Shown here one piece after another: positions 33,575-43,009 of a DNA stretch of 64,000 nt (its first letter is position 1; each line of letters begins with the position of its first letter). The DNA comes from Vibrio rhizosphaerae. GTDB taxonomy: Bacteria; Pseudomonadota; Gammaproteobacteria; Enterobacterales; Vibrionaceae. The stretch lies in NCBI RefSeq assembly GCF_024347095.1, contig NZ_AP024903.1, positions 2,294,001 through 2,358,000 of the forward strand, read 5' to 3'. The position numbers and the translations under genes are program-made. The notes below the pieces were generated by a model. The model did no database searches and was not told the origin of the DNA. It saw only the letters and a program-made list of their open reading frames with translations.

Positions 33575-34441
33575 CTACGGGTTACGAGGAAACTTGTTGA
33601 AATCTGGACGACGTTTTTCATTGAATGCATTCCGGCCTTCCTGACCTTCTTCGGTCATATAAAACATCATCGTCGCATTGCCAGCCAGCTCTTGTAACCC
33701 GGCCTGACCATCACAATCGGCATTCAGGGCTGCTTTCAGACAGCGCAGTGCCATCGGGCTGTGTTGTAACACTTCCCGGCACCAGCGGACGGTTTCTTTT
33801 TCCAGCTCGGCTAATGGCACTACCGTGTTCACCAGCCCCATATCGACCGCTTCCTGTGCGTCATAAAAACGACACAAGAACCAGATTTCACGGGCTTTTT
33901 TCTGACCGACAATCCGCGACATGTAAGACGCGCCCCACCCGCCGTCAAACGAACCGACTTTCGGCCCGGTCTGACCGAACTTGGCATTGTCAGCCGCAAT
34001 GGTTAAATCACACATCATATGTAACACGTGCCCCCCACCGACAGCCCAACCGGCCACAGCAGCAATGACCGGTTTCGGACAAGTCCGAATTTGACGCTGA
34101 AAGTCTAGTACATTGAGATGGTGTGTGCCTTCATCATCACGATAACCGCCGTAATCACCGCGAATTTTCTGGTCACCACCGGAACAGAAGGCATCTTCAC
34201 CCAGTCCGGTCAGAACAATCACGCCCACGCCCGAATCATAACGGGCATCAGCCAGCGCCTGAATCATCTCTTTGACAGTCTGGGGCCGGAAAGCATTGCG
34301 CACCTGTGGGCGGGCAATGGTAATTTTTGCAATGCCGTCATCCGATTTATGGTAGTGAATATCTTGATACTCACCGCTACAATCGAGCCAATTGACGGGT
34401 GCATAAAGCTCTTCTTCACTGATACCTACAGTAATTGTCAT
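33575..34441 (-). CDS. menB: 1,4-Dihydroxy-2-naphthoyl-CoA synthase
   Basis: Closes the naphthoate ring of menaquinone from o-succinylbenzoyl-CoA. The 288-residue crotonase-fold protein shows [37 protein letters not shown] (quoted as [16 protein letters not shown], the oxyanion and proton-shuttle region), [20 protein letters not shown] and [20 protein letters not shown] (the conserved Asp-Gly-Gly-Trp). The tail ends [21 protein letters not shown], a MenB trademark. Length matches the enteric enzyme (285). Confidence 0.96.
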   Translation of the reverse strand: MTITVGISEEELYAPVNWLDCSGEYQDIHYHKSDDGIAKITIARPQVRNAFRPQTVKEMIQALADARYDSGVGVIVLTGLGEDAFCSGGDQKIRGDYGGYRDDEGTHHLNVLDFQRQIRTCPKPVIAAVAGWAVGGGHVLHMMCDLTIAADNAKFGQTGPKVGSFDGGWGASYMSRIVGQKKAREIWFLCRFYDAQEAVDMGLVNTVVPLAELEKETVRWCREVLQHSPMALRCLKAALNADCDGQAGLQELAGNATMMFYMTEEGQEGRNAFNEKRRPDFNKFPRNP

Positions 34442-34465
34442 AATCTACCTATCTTGTTTAAGCTG

Positions 34466-35257
34466 TCATCTCTGATGAGCGAGTTGTGTCCGGAGACACC
34501 GGGCAAATGCCTCGGGTCGCTCTTGGTGGACATTATGTCCTGCCTGCAAAACAATCTGTACTGGCAACCCGCTTAAGGTCGCGAGTTGCCGGAATTTTTG
34601 ATCACGTTCCCCACAGATGTACTGCACGGGAATTGGCTGAGTTTGCAATCCCGGTAGCAAATCCGGCTGCAACGCCAACGATGTCGCCCGCATCATCGCA
34701 GCAATTTCGCTCCCCAGATTATCACTACGGCGGGCGATCAAATCTTGTCTTTGCGCATGGTTAAGTGAGGAAAAGACCGGCTGCTGATACCAATTGATTA
34801 AAACATCAGCAATGGGTTCAAAAGCGAAGCGATCGGCCCATGCCTGATCGTGCTGCCAGCGAGCCTGACGGGCCGCTTCATCTTGCAGTCCAAAGTTGCC
34901 CCCTTCGATCACCAACGTGGTCACATTCAGCGCCGACCAAAAACCATGAACCGCGCCATACATGGCTAACCGACCACCCAGCGAATAACCAATCAACACC
35001 AGCGGTTGTCCGGGTGATAAACGGCCCGCAATCGTCTGAGCAATCCGGCGACAACAGTCGGCAAAATCGCGACAGCGCTGCATGCGGCTGTGTCCATGCC
35101 CACATAAATCAATGGTTAAACAGGGGAAATCCCCTAGCTGTGCCAGAGTGCCCGACCAGTCTTCACTGCTGCCCAGTAAACCATGTAAAAACACCAGCAC
35201 TGGTCGATCCTGCTGTGTGTCCGTCGCCGGAATGTAATCGCTATAAAGAACAGACAT
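34466..35257 (-). CDS. menH: SHCHC synthase (MenH)
   Basis: Eliminates pyruvate from SEPHCHC, the third step from chorismate. The 263-residue alpha/beta hydrolase has VFLHGLLGSSEDWSGTLAQL, the nucleophile LIGYSLGGRLAMYGAVHG (Ser in GYSLGG) and the C-terminal His in QAGHNVHQERPEAF. The start at 35257 (MSVLYSDY) is chosen because the remaining upstream frame runs into menD; the resulting overlap with the menD end is 17 bases, typical of this pair. Confidence 0.93.
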   Translation of the reverse strand: MSVLYSDYIPATDTQQDRPVLVFLHGLLGSSEDWSGTLAQLGDFPCLTIDLCGHGHSRMQRCRDFADCCRRIAQTIAGRLSPGQPLVLIGYSLGGRLAMYGAVHGFWSALNVTTLVIEGGNFGLQDEAARQARWQHDQAWADRFAFEPIADVLINWYQQPVFSSLNHAQRQDLIARRSDNLGSEIAAMMRATSLALQPDLLPGLQTQPIPVQYICGERDQKFRQLATLSGLPVQIVLQAGHNVHQERPEAFARCLRTQLAHQR

Positions 35258-36953
35258 GCGCAATGACCTGTTGGATATGCCGGGCCGCCTGACCTGCGGG
35301 GGCACTGACCTCCATAAGCAAGCCGTGCTGTCCGTCGGCGATATGCCGGGCAACGCCCGCCATCAGTGCAGTGACACTATCGGGATTGCTGTACTGTAAT
35401 CCAAACTGGGCAGCTGCATGGCGGAAATCATACCCGTGTGGCATCTGATATAAGTCAGTTTTCTGTTGCTGCGGGACGGGCAGTAAGTCAAAAATAGCGC
35501 CGCCATCGTTATTGGTGACCACAATCACAAACGGCTGAGGGGTGTGAGTCAGCAAGGCAAGCGAGTTGAGGTCATACAGGAGTGATGTATCCCCCAGCAA
35601 AAGCACCATCGGTTGGCGGCGCTCGCGCTGTACACCGGCAGCCGTTGCCACCACCCCATCAATCCCCGATGCACCGCGGTTCGAGAACACATGCTGATGA
35701 TGAATGTTACCGAACATATCGACCAGACGGACGATCAGACTGTTCCCGAGAAATAAATCCGCCGTGGGAGCAAGCGTTGCCACCGCCTGAGCAACATCCA
35801 GCTCTGTCAGTGAGGTACTGGTTTGCGCCACTTGCCGGATCACGGCCGGAATACGGTCAATCAACGGCAGTAATTCATCGGCCCAACCGGCCAGAGAGGC
35901 ACACGCCTGAAGCGCTGCAGCTTGCGCAGCGACCCAAGCCGCAATCGGCGCCACAATCTGCTGTTGTGACAAATGCGCCGGATTATTACGCTTCTCATCC
36001 GGCGAGACTAACAGGTAGCGGCTGCCATGTTGCGTCACCTGCTGTTGCAGCCATTGATTCAATCGTTTAGAGACCAGTTGCGCGCCAAACTGGATGATCA
36101 CCTCACACCCGGCCAACACTTGGCGGCATCGGGCATGGTGCAGCCAGACATCAAAATAGGCCCAGTCACTTGAAACCCCGGATTGAGGGTCACACAGCAC
36201 CGGCCAGCCGAGCTGCTGTGCCAGTGCTTTGGCTTGTTCTGCCTCCGCCAGTGACAGAGAGCCGACAATCACCACACCGCGCTGGCGGTACAGCGCCGGT
36301 TCGCAGGGCAGCGGCAATGGCTCGTTGCTTTGCTTGGTACTATAGGGTAAACCCGTTGCCAACCACGGCTGTACCCCGGTCAGATATGCCGCATCATCAA
36401 TTACCTCATCCTGCAGATACAAGGGTTCAGGAAACGGACAATTGATATGTACCGGGCCACCCCGGCGCGTTTGTGCCGAAAGGGCCTGATCCACGGTGGT
36501 CAGTAGCCAGTTGGGGGCAATGGCTGCGGTCGGGCTGGGTAAATTGACCGCAGCGACCACATGTGCAGCAAAAATTCCCGGCTGACTAATCGCCTGATTC
36601 GCCCCGCAGTCCACCAGTTCTGGCGGACGATCCGCGGTCAGCAACACTAATTTCTCACCGGTTAAATAAGCTTCCGCGACACAAGGGAGTAAATTGGCCA
36701 CCGCAGTACCGGAGGTGACAATCACGGCCACTGGCTGACGACTGGCTTTTGCCAGCCCTAAGGCCAGATACCCCAACCCCCGCTCGTCAAAATGACGATG
36801 TAACCGCAGCGCCGGATGCGCACTGGCTTCCAGTGTCAACGGTGTCGAACGCGACCCCGGTGCGACACAGACATCACGGACACCTAAGCGCGACAGCTCT
36901 TCCAGAATCAAACGACTCCAGACCCGGTTCAAGACCGCTTGTTGCGATTTCAC
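35241..36953 (-). CDS. menD: SEPHCHC synthase (MenD)
   Basis: A thiamine-diphosphate enzyme that adds the succinic semialdehyde-ThDP unit from 2-oxoglutarate to isochorismate. The 570-residue protein has the N-terminal motif DVCVAPGSRSTPLTLEASAH, quoted in part, HRHFDERGLGYLALG, VTSGTAVANLLP, and the ThDP-binding GDTSLLYDLNSLALL with NNDGGAIFDLLP. It begins with GTG, sharing GTGA with the menF stop, so the start depends on coupling. It overlaps menH downstream. Confidence 0.95.
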   Translation of the reverse strand: MKSQQAVLNRVWSRLILEELSRLGVRDVCVAPGSRSTPLTLEASAHPALRLHRHFDERGLGYLALGLAKASRQPVAVIVTSGTAVANLLPCVAEAYLTGEKLVLLTADRPPELVDCGANQAISQPGIFAAHVVAAVNLPSPTAAIAPNWLLTTVDQALSAQTRRGGPVHINCPFPEPLYLQDEVIDDAAYLTGVQPWLATGLPYSTKQSNEPLPLPCEPALYRQRGVVIVGSLSLAEAEQAKALAQQLGWPVLCDPQSGVSSDWAYFDVWLHHARCRQVLAGCEVIIQFGAQLVSKRLNQWLQQQVTQHGSRYLLVSPDEKRNNPAHLSQQQIVAPIAAWVAAQAAALQACASLAGWADELLPLIDRIPAVIRQVAQTSTSLTELDVAQAVATLAPTADLFLGNSLIVRLVDMFGNIHHQHVFSNRGASGIDGVVATAAGVQRERRQPMVLLLGDTSLLYDLNSLALLTHTPQPFVIVVTNNDGGAIFDLLPVPQQQKTDLYQMPHGYDFRHAAAQFGLQYSNPDSVTALMAGVARHIADGQHGLLMEVSAPAGQAARHIQQVIAHVCSL

Positions 36954-38281
36954 GATACCACTTCCTCCGGAGACATCTCCGTGATCAGGCTGAGTAAAGT
37001 GGACATTTTACGATCCAACTCCAGCCATTCATGTTCGGCCACCGAACCACTGACAATCCCGGCTCCGGCAAAGAGCTTGACTTGTTTGTCCGTCACCAAT
37101 GCACTGCGGATCGCGACACAGAATTCAGCGCGCTGATGGCTGATATAGCCAATCGACCCGGCATACCAGCCTCTGGGGAACGGTTCATAACGTTCAATGA
37201 AGCGTTTTGCTGCTTGTCTGGGTAATCCCGCCACCGCAGCAGTCGGTTGTAATGCACCAAGCAACTGAACACCATTAATCGCCGGATTGAGCTCAGCTTC
37301 AATCAGCCGTTGCAGATGCTGTACACGGCGGAGTTTCACCAGCTGAGTGGCAGCCCCGACCCGCACCGAACGTGCCAGCGGCGTTAACCGATCGACAATA
37401 TCATCGACGACATACTGATTCTCGGTCACATTTTTCTCGTCCTGAATCAGCCAGTCAGAGAGTGCCTGATCTTGCCGGGCATTTTCACCCCGGCCGATCG
37501 TCCCGGCCAGCGCTTCGGTAAATAACGCCTCCCCGTGACGCTGATATAAACGTTCGGGTGTCGAGCCGATAAAACTGTGCCGCTGATCAATAGCCAGTAA
37601 AAAATGGAAACTCTGGTCATTGTGACGACGGCTTTCTTTTAACAGTTGAGCGGCCTGAATCGACTGCGTCAGTTCAAATGTGGACTGACGCGCTAACACC
37701 ACCTTATCAAATTGCTGTGCTGTCATGGCTGACAAGGCTTGCGCCACCAGTTGGCACCATTGACCGTGCTGCGGTGCATGTGCCACGGACACAATTTCGG
37801 TTGCCATTGGCGCTAAAGCAGGAATCTCCTGCCGCAATTGCTGCAACGTCTGAATCGTCAGATCACGTGCCTGAGTCAAGTTGGCACACAAACACCATGC
37901 CGCGCCTTCACGAATCAGCTCGATTTGCGGCAAAAAGAAAAATGCTTCCTGACAGTGCGGATTTTTGGCCGTCCCGCCATCAAAAGAACGCCCGCCCCAG
38001 ATGCGCTGATCGGCAGAAATGACCTGATAAGCCGGGGCCGGATCTGAAAAAGTCAGACATGCCCCTAACGCAACCACTTCTTCCCGGTCATCCCGGTCTT
38101 GCCAGTAAAATTTGGGAAATACAGGTTGTGCAGCCAGCCAGTCAAGCAGAGAAAAATGAGGCGGAAAATCAAGTACCTGAATGCATCGGCTGGCTTGTGG
38201 GGGGGCCTGCTGAATTTGATGAATAAGTTGGTTTACGGCTTGGTAGAAATAAGACAAAGCGACCTCAACTGGGGGAGTCAA
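36950..38281 (-). CDS. menF: Isochorismate synthase, menaquinone-specific
   Basis: Converts chorismate to isochorismate, the first step to menaquinone. The 443-residue chorismate-utilising enzyme contains FDKVVLARQSTFELTQ, QRHSFIGSTPERLYQ, FTEALAGTIGRG (Glu), EKNVTENQYVVDDI and the C-terminal RGWYAGSIGYI and LFAGAGIVSGSVAEHEWLELD with the Mg-binding Glu. No ATG is available at the N-terminus; TTG at 38281 (MTPPVEV) is the best start. It heads the six-gene men operon, divergent from alaA across 172 bases. Confidence 0.92.
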   Translation of the reverse strand: MTPPVEVALSYFYQAVNQLIHQIQQAPPQASRCIQVLDFPPHFSLLDWLAAQPVFPKFYWQDRDDREEVVALGACLTFSDPAPAYQVISADQRIWGGRSFDGGTAKNPHCQEAFFFLPQIELIREGAAWCLCANLTQARDLTIQTLQQLRQEIPALAPMATEIVSVAHAPQHGQWCQLVAQALSAMTAQQFDKVVLARQSTFELTQSIQAAQLLKESRRHNDQSFHFLLAIDQRHSFIGSTPERLYQRHGEALFTEALAGTIGRGENARQDQALSDWLIQDEKNVTENQYVVDDIVDRLTPLARSVRVGAATQLVKLRRVQHLQRLIEAELNPAINGVQLLGALQPTAAVAGLPRQAAKRFIERYEPFPRGWYAGSIGYISHQRAEFCVAIRSALVTDKQVKLFAGAGIVSGSVAEHEWLELDRKMSTLLSLITEMSPEEVVS

Positions 38282-38453
38282 TGGTGACTCTATTGATGGA
38301 TTTATCTGTTCCTGTCAAAGGATGTAGAGCATTTTATGTCAGATGTCTCCGAAGCTCTAGCCCAGAAATCAGATAATTTTAGATTTTTATTCTTTTAAAA
38401 CATGATTTAGTGTAACTTAATAAAAAAATTCAATTATTTTCGGGGGAGCTGCC

Positions 38454-39668
38454 ATGCAAAATATTGGGATGTCATCAAAACTTGATAATGTCTGCTACGA
38501 CATCCGGGGTCCGGTACTCAAACATGCTAAGCGTATGGAAGAAGAAGGACATAAAATCCTAAAGCTGAATATCGGCAATCCGGCCCCTTTTGGCTTTGAT
38601 GCCCCCGATGAAATTCTGGTTGATGTGATCCGTAATCTGCCGACATCGCAAGGTTATTGTGATTCCAAAGGAATCTATTCTGCCCGCAAAGCCGTGGTTC
38701 AGCATTATCAGAAAAAAGGATTGCGCGCCCTCGATGTCGAAGATGTCTATATCGGCAACGGTGCATCAGAGCTGATCGTGATGTCAATGCAGGCGCTGTT
38801 GAACAATGGCGATGAAATGCTGGTCCCCGCCCCGGATTACCCGCTGTGGACAGCCTCCGTTTCCCTCTCCGGCGGGAAAGCTGTGCATTACCTGTGTGAT
38901 GAAGATTCAGACTGGTATCCCGATCTGGAAGATATTAAAAAGAAAATCACCCCGAACACACGCGGGATTGTCCTGATCAACCCGAACAACCCGACCGGTG
39001 CCGTTTATAGTCGCGCTTTCTTGCTGGAATTCATTGAAATTGCCCGCCAGCACAACCTGATCATTTTTGCCGATGAGATCTATGACAAGATTTTATACGA
39101 CGGTGCGACCCATACCCCCATTGCAACACTGGCGGATGATGTCCTGATTGCCACATTCAACGGCTTGTCAAAAGCGTATCGTGTCTGTGGTTTCCGCGGC
39201 GGCTGGATGTTCCTGACCGGGCCGAAACATCTCGCTGCCAGTTACGTCTCTGGACTGGATATTCTCGCCTCGATGCGTTTGTGTGCCAATGTACCGATGC
39301 AGCACGCAATTCAGACCGCACTGGGCGGTTATCAGAGTATCAATGAACTGATTCTGCCCGGCGGCAGATTACTGGAACAGCGGGATCGGGCATGGGAGAT
39401 GATCAATCAGATTCCGGGGGTTTCCTGTGTCAAACCGAAAGGTGCGATGTACTTGTTCCCGAAAATTGATACCAAGATGTACAACATTCATGACGATCAG
39501 AAAATGGTGCTCGATTTTCTGATTCAGGAGAAAGTGCTGCTGGTTCAGGGCAGCGGCTTCAACTGGCCGAAACCGGACCATTTCCGCATCGTCACCTTGC
39601 CGCATGTGGAAGATTTAGAAATTGCGATCAGTCGTTTTGAGCGCTTCCTCTCGACCTATCGGCAGTAA
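38454..39668 (+). CDS. alaA: Glutamate-pyruvate aminotransferase
   Basis: Makes L-alanine from pyruvate and glutamate. The 404-residue class I PLP aminotransferase begins MSSKLDNVCYDIRGPVLKHA after a five-residue lead and contains INPNNPTGAVYS, ADEIYDKILYDGA and the cofactor lysine motif FNGLSKAYRVCGFRGGWM, all very close to E. coli AlaA (YfbQ). A strong GGGGGAGC ribosome site precedes ATG at 38454. It is followed by a perfect terminator and stands as a single-gene unit. Confidence 0.96.
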   Translation: MQNIGMSSKLDNVCYDIRGPVLKHAKRMEEEGHKILKLNIGNPAPFGFDAPDEILVDVIRNLPTSQGYCDSKGIYSARKAVVQHYQKKGLRALDVEDVYIGNGASELIVMSMQALLNNGDEMLVPAPDYPLWTASVSLSGGKAVHYLCDEDSDWYPDLEDIKKKITPNTRGIVLINPNNPTGAVYSRAFLLEFIEIARQHNLIIFADEIYDKILYDGATHTPIATLADDVLIATFNGLSKAYRVCGFRGGWMFLTGPKHLAASYVSGLDILASMRLCANVPMQHAIQTALGGYQSINELILPGGRLLEQRDRAWEMINQIPGVSCVKPKGAMYLFPKIDTKMYNIHDDQKMVLDFLIQEKVLLVQGSGFNWPKPDHFRIVTLPHVEDLEIAISRFERFLSTYRQ

Positions 39669-39706
39669 TCAGCGTCTGTCGGACAAGATAGCGATGAAAT
39701 AAACAG

Positions 39707-39742
39707 AAGGCCCGGGTGATAGGTGATACCCGGGCCTTTTTG
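39707..39742 (+). terminator. Rho-independent terminator after alaA
   Basis: AAGGCCCGGGT (39707-39717) and ACCCGGGCCTT (39728-39738) form an 11-bp stem with a 10-base loop followed by TTTTTG. It can also serve convergent transcription from the ABC operon. Confidence 0.9.
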
Positions 39743-39810
39743 TTATCTGTCCTTCCTGCATTAACTTTCGGCTTGCGTTATTTACACGGTGCTGACAGCA
39801 TCAACATGTA

Positions 39811-41274
39811 TCATCCGGTACATGACTCAGCGGTCGCCACCGATTGGGCAGCCATGGTGTCATCTTCCTCACTGCCCGTTGGCTCCGGTGCTAGTTCAAT
39901 CACCCGGTGACATACCTTCTCTAACAAGCTCTGCTCGTGACTGACCAGTAACAGCGCACAATTTATTTCCCGCACTGCCTCTAAGATCAGCGTCAGGGTT
40001 TCCTGTGCGGTAGATGGATCCAACCGTGTGGTCGGCTCATCTGCGATCAGTAACTTCGGTTTCAGCAGCAAGACTCGCAAAATCGCAAAGCGCTGTAATT
40101 CGCCCCCGGAGACCTGTGTGGCCGACTGTTGCAGTAAAGCCGGATCCAAATGCAGCCGCTTCATCAGCGCCAGTGGCACCGCATCATCAATCTGATAGCG
40201 ACGACAAATGTCATCAATCAGCGTGCCTAAACTGACATGGGAGGCAAATGCCCCGGGCGGATCCTGATAGAGTTTCAGTTTCTGCCCGACCGCCAGCGGT
40301 TGCAGATATTCAATCTCTCCTGCCTGCGGTGTGCGCAAACCAAGCACGGCCTGACACAAGGTTGATTTCCCACAGCCACTTGGCCCGCGGATACCCAACA
40401 CTTCTCCGGCCCGCAGTTCAAACGATAAATCTTCAAACAGCACCCGTTGTTCAACGGCCATTTTTAGCTGATTTACCCGCAGGAGCACCTCTCCGGGCTG
40501 ATGATGATTGAGCATCGGCCAGTGACGCGGATGCGCACTGACCAACTGGCGGGTATACGCATGTTGCGGCCCGGCCAACACGGTACTTGCTTCCCCTTGC
40601 TCGACCACGGTCCCGTGCTGAATCACCAGAATCGTCCCGCCGAGTTGTTCTGCGACTTCGATATCATGAGTCACCGTCAGTAAGGCCCCTTGCTGACGGT
40701 ACTGTTGTAGCATCTCAACCAGACGAGCCCGGTGATGATCGTCCAGCCCTTTGGTCGGCTCATCCGCAATCAGGATTTCGCCGCCACCACTGACCGCACA
40801 CACATAAGCGCCCCGTTGTGCCATGCCTCCCGACAACTGCACCGGATATTTCGCCTCATGTCCCGTCAGACCGACCGCCTCAAAGTGTTGCGAACTCTGA
40901 GTGCGACATGTGGCCGCATCATGATTGCGCAACAGCGCAGGTACTTCTTCTGCTTGCCGGGACAATCGCATCAGTGGGTCGAGTGCCAATGACGGCTCCT
41001 GAGGCAAAATCGAAAACACCCGCCCCCATAAGTTTTCCCGTTCAGATGCAGACATACGATGCAGTGCTTGCCCGGCCCACCAGATTTCACCCTGAGAGGT
41101 AAACGGGACAGGCAGCGCACCGATGATCGCCTTCAACAGCAAACTCTTTCCCGCCCCGGTTTCGCCCAGAATGGTCAAGGACTGGCCGTGCTCTAATGTC
41201 AATGAGACCGGCCCGACCATACACCGCTCACCAAGCCAGACAGATAAGGCCCGAATTTCAAGTAATGGGGTCAT
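39811..41274 (-). CDS. Peptide/nickel-type ABC transporter, fused double ATPase
   Basis: A 487-residue cytoplasmic protein combining the two ATPases (DppD and DppF equivalents) of an oligopeptide/nickel importer. Domain 1 has LGETGAGKSLLLKAI (Walker A), SGGMAQRGAYVCAV (signature) and ILIADEPTKGLDD (Walker B). Domain 2 has IRGPSGCGKSTLCQAV, VSGGELQRFAIL and LLIADEPTTRLDPS. The start at 41274 gives an ATGA overlap with the upstream permease stop; a longer frame is a shadow. It is the last gene of a compact four-gene operon. Fused forms resemble YejF/GsiA. Confidence 0.9.
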   Translation of the reverse strand: MTPLLEIRALSVWLGERCMVGPVSLTLEHGQSLTILGETGAGKSLLLKAIIGALPVPFTSQGEIWWAGQALHRMSASERENLWGRVFSILPQEPSLALDPLMRLSRQAEEVPALLRNHDAATCRTQSSQHFEAVGLTGHEAKYPVQLSGGMAQRGAYVCAVSGGGEILIADEPTKGLDDHHRARLVEMLQQYRQQGALLTVTHDIEVAEQLGGTILVIQHGTVVEQGEASTVLAGPQHAYTRQLVSAHPRHWPMLNHHQPGEVLLRVNQLKMAVEQRVLFEDLSFELRAGEVLGIRGPSGCGKSTLCQAVLGLRTPQAGEIEYLQPLAVGQKLKLYQDPPGAFASHVSLGTLIDDICRRYQIDDAVPLALMKRLHLDPALLQQSATQVSGGELQRFAILRVLLLKPKLLIADEPTTRLDPSTAQETLTLILEAVREINCALLLVSHEQSLLEKVCHRVIELAPEPTGSEEDDTMAAQSVATAESCTG

Positions 41275-42059
41275 GTCCGTGAACCTCCCTGTGCCAGCAA
41301 ATGAAAAGAGAAAATCAGCAGCGACACCACCACAATCGGCTGTAATAACACCCAAAAACCCTGATCATAGTAGCGAAACAGTTCCACCATCATCATGCCT
41401 AACTCGGCATGGGGCGGACGCAACCCGACATACAAAAAGCCAAGAGCAGCCAGTGATAAGATCGCATGACCGGCTCCGAAACAGGACAAAGTGTACACAT
41501 CGCTGCGGATCTCCGGCCAGATGTGACGATAGAACAGATACCAGCGGCTGAATCCGAACAGGCGAGACGACTCAAATGCGTCCGAGAGCACTACGGCCTG
41601 TGTCTGGCTGCGGATGATCCGAAAATAATCGGCCCACATGGTGATCGAGATAGCAATAAACAGGAAGAAAAAGGAGCCGGGGAAAATCGCCCCGAACAGC
41701 AACACCAGAATCAATCCCGGTAACGCCATCACAATATTGACCCACACCGAAAAAATGCGATCCACCCAGCCCTTTTGCCATCCGGCCCAGACGCCGGACA
41801 GCGTGCCGAGCAGTGAAGCAGTGGTGACACACAACCCGGCCATCAGCAACGAGTTCATAATTGCATCGGCAAGCCGTGCCGCATTACTGCGTCCGTAATG
41901 ATCGGTGCCGAGAATTTCCTGCCAGTTGGGTTCGGTAAAAGCCAGTTCAAGCTGCTGACGGGCAATATCCCCTTTGAGCCAAAGCTTTTCAATGATGACA
42001 AATCCCAGCAGAATCGTGAGAATCGACAAGCCGATCCATTGGGTTCGATAGCATTTCAT
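41271..42059 (-). CDS. Peptide/nickel-type ABC transporter permease (DppC-like)
   Basis: A 262-residue inner-membrane permease with about five to six helices. It carries the DppC-type region LGTDHYGRSNAARLADAI before the first TM core, TSLLGTLSGVWAGW, MALPGLILVLLFGAIF, and the EAA-like loop SDAFESSRLFGFSRWYLFYRHIWPE. Both ends share four bases with neighbours (ATGA on each side), so translation is tightly coupled. It partners the DppB-like permease and the fused ATPase. The substrate may be a peptide, nickel or an opine; not determined. Confidence 0.9.
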   Translation of the reverse strand: MKCYRTQWIGLSILTILLGFVIIEKLWLKGDIARQQLELAFTEPNWQEILGTDHYGRSNAARLADAIMNSLLMAGLCVTTASLLGTLSGVWAGWQKGWVDRIFSVWVNIVMALPGLILVLLFGAIFPGSFFFLFIAISITMWADYFRIIRSQTQAVVLSDAFESSRLFGFSRWYLFYRHIWPEIRSDVYTLSCFGAGHAILSLAALGFLYVGLRPPHAELGMMMVELFRYYDQGFWVLLQPIVVVSLLIFSFHLLAQGGSRT

Positions 42060-43009
42060 ACCAGACCTCCGGCGGCTGAGCGACGATAGCGCGGATCAAA
42101 ATAGTACTGCACCAGATCAACTCCGGTATTAATCACCACAAACAGTAATCCCATCAACAGTGCAGCGCCCTGAATCACCGGAATATCGCGGCCAAAGATT
42201 GCATGAGACAACGCATGGCCGATACCCGGCCAGGAAAACAGCGATTCAATCATCACAATGCCTTCGACCAGTCCCACAGCTTGGACACCGATAAATGCCA
42301 GCAGCGGTAACGTAATATTACGCTGGCCGTGATGGGCGTAAGTCTGTGCTTCACTCAAGCCTTTCAGCCGCGCAAAATGATAAAACGGCGCATCAAAAAT
42401 ACGCTTGGCGGTATTGCGAATCATCCGGTTCGATAAGGCTGCCAGAGACAAGGCCAGCGCCAGCGCCGGGAGCAAAACATGTTCAAACCGGCCGAACCCT
42501 GCCACAGGTAATAAATCAAGTTTTAACGCAAAGCATAAAATCAACACCAGACCAATTAAAAACACCGGCTGGGCGCGCATAAAACTGGAAATGAGTAACG
42601 TGACCCGGTCATGCCATTGTCCGGCATGACGTGCGCAGTAAAGACCAATCGGGAAAGCAATCAACAGAGACAAACTCAGCGCCACCACCGCCAGCCATAA
42701 TGAATAGCCCAAATGGTGCATGATTTTCTCTGACACCGCCTCACCGCTGATCATCGACTGGCCGAGATTGAAATGCGCTAAATCCCACATCCAGCTCAGA
42801 TACTGTTCCCACACCGGCCGATCGAGACCGAGGTCTGCTGCCACGCGCTGCGCGGCCTGTAAATTAACATAATCATAGCCGTAACGGGCCGCTGCAATAC
42901 GAAATGCCATATCTCCCGGCAGGCATTTCATCATCACGAACGTCACCGTGCCGACCGACCAACCGACAAAGATCAGTTGGCAAAAACGGCGCAATAGTAA
43001 ATTAATCAT
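42056..43009 (-). CDS. Peptide/nickel-type ABC transporter permease (DppB-like)
   Basis: A 317-residue inner-membrane protein with six predicted helices. The N-terminal MINLLLRRFCQLIFVGWSVG and VTFVMMKCLPGDMAF match the start of DppB/NikB permeases, followed by VWEQYLSWMWDLAHFNLGQSM and the C-terminal ESLFSWPGIGHALSHAIFGRD with the conserved PGIG. The start at 43009 overlaps the binding-protein stop by 8 bases (ATGATTAA). It forms the translocation pore with the DppC-like partner. Confidence 0.9.
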   Translation of the reverse strand: MINLLLRRFCQLIFVGWSVGTVTFVMMKCLPGDMAFRIAAARYGYDYVNLQAAQRVAADLGLDRPVWEQYLSWMWDLAHFNLGQSMISGEAVSEKIMHHLGYSLWLAVVALSLSLLIAFPIGLYCARHAGQWHDRVTLLISSFMRAQPVFLIGLVLILCFALKLDLLPVAGFGRFEHVLLPALALALSLAALSNRMIRNTAKRIFDAPFYHFARLKGLSEAQTYAHHGQRNITLPLLAFIGVQAVGLVEGIVMIESLFSWPGIGHALSHAIFGRDIPVIQGAALLMGLLFVVINTGVDLVQYYFDPRYRRSAAGGLV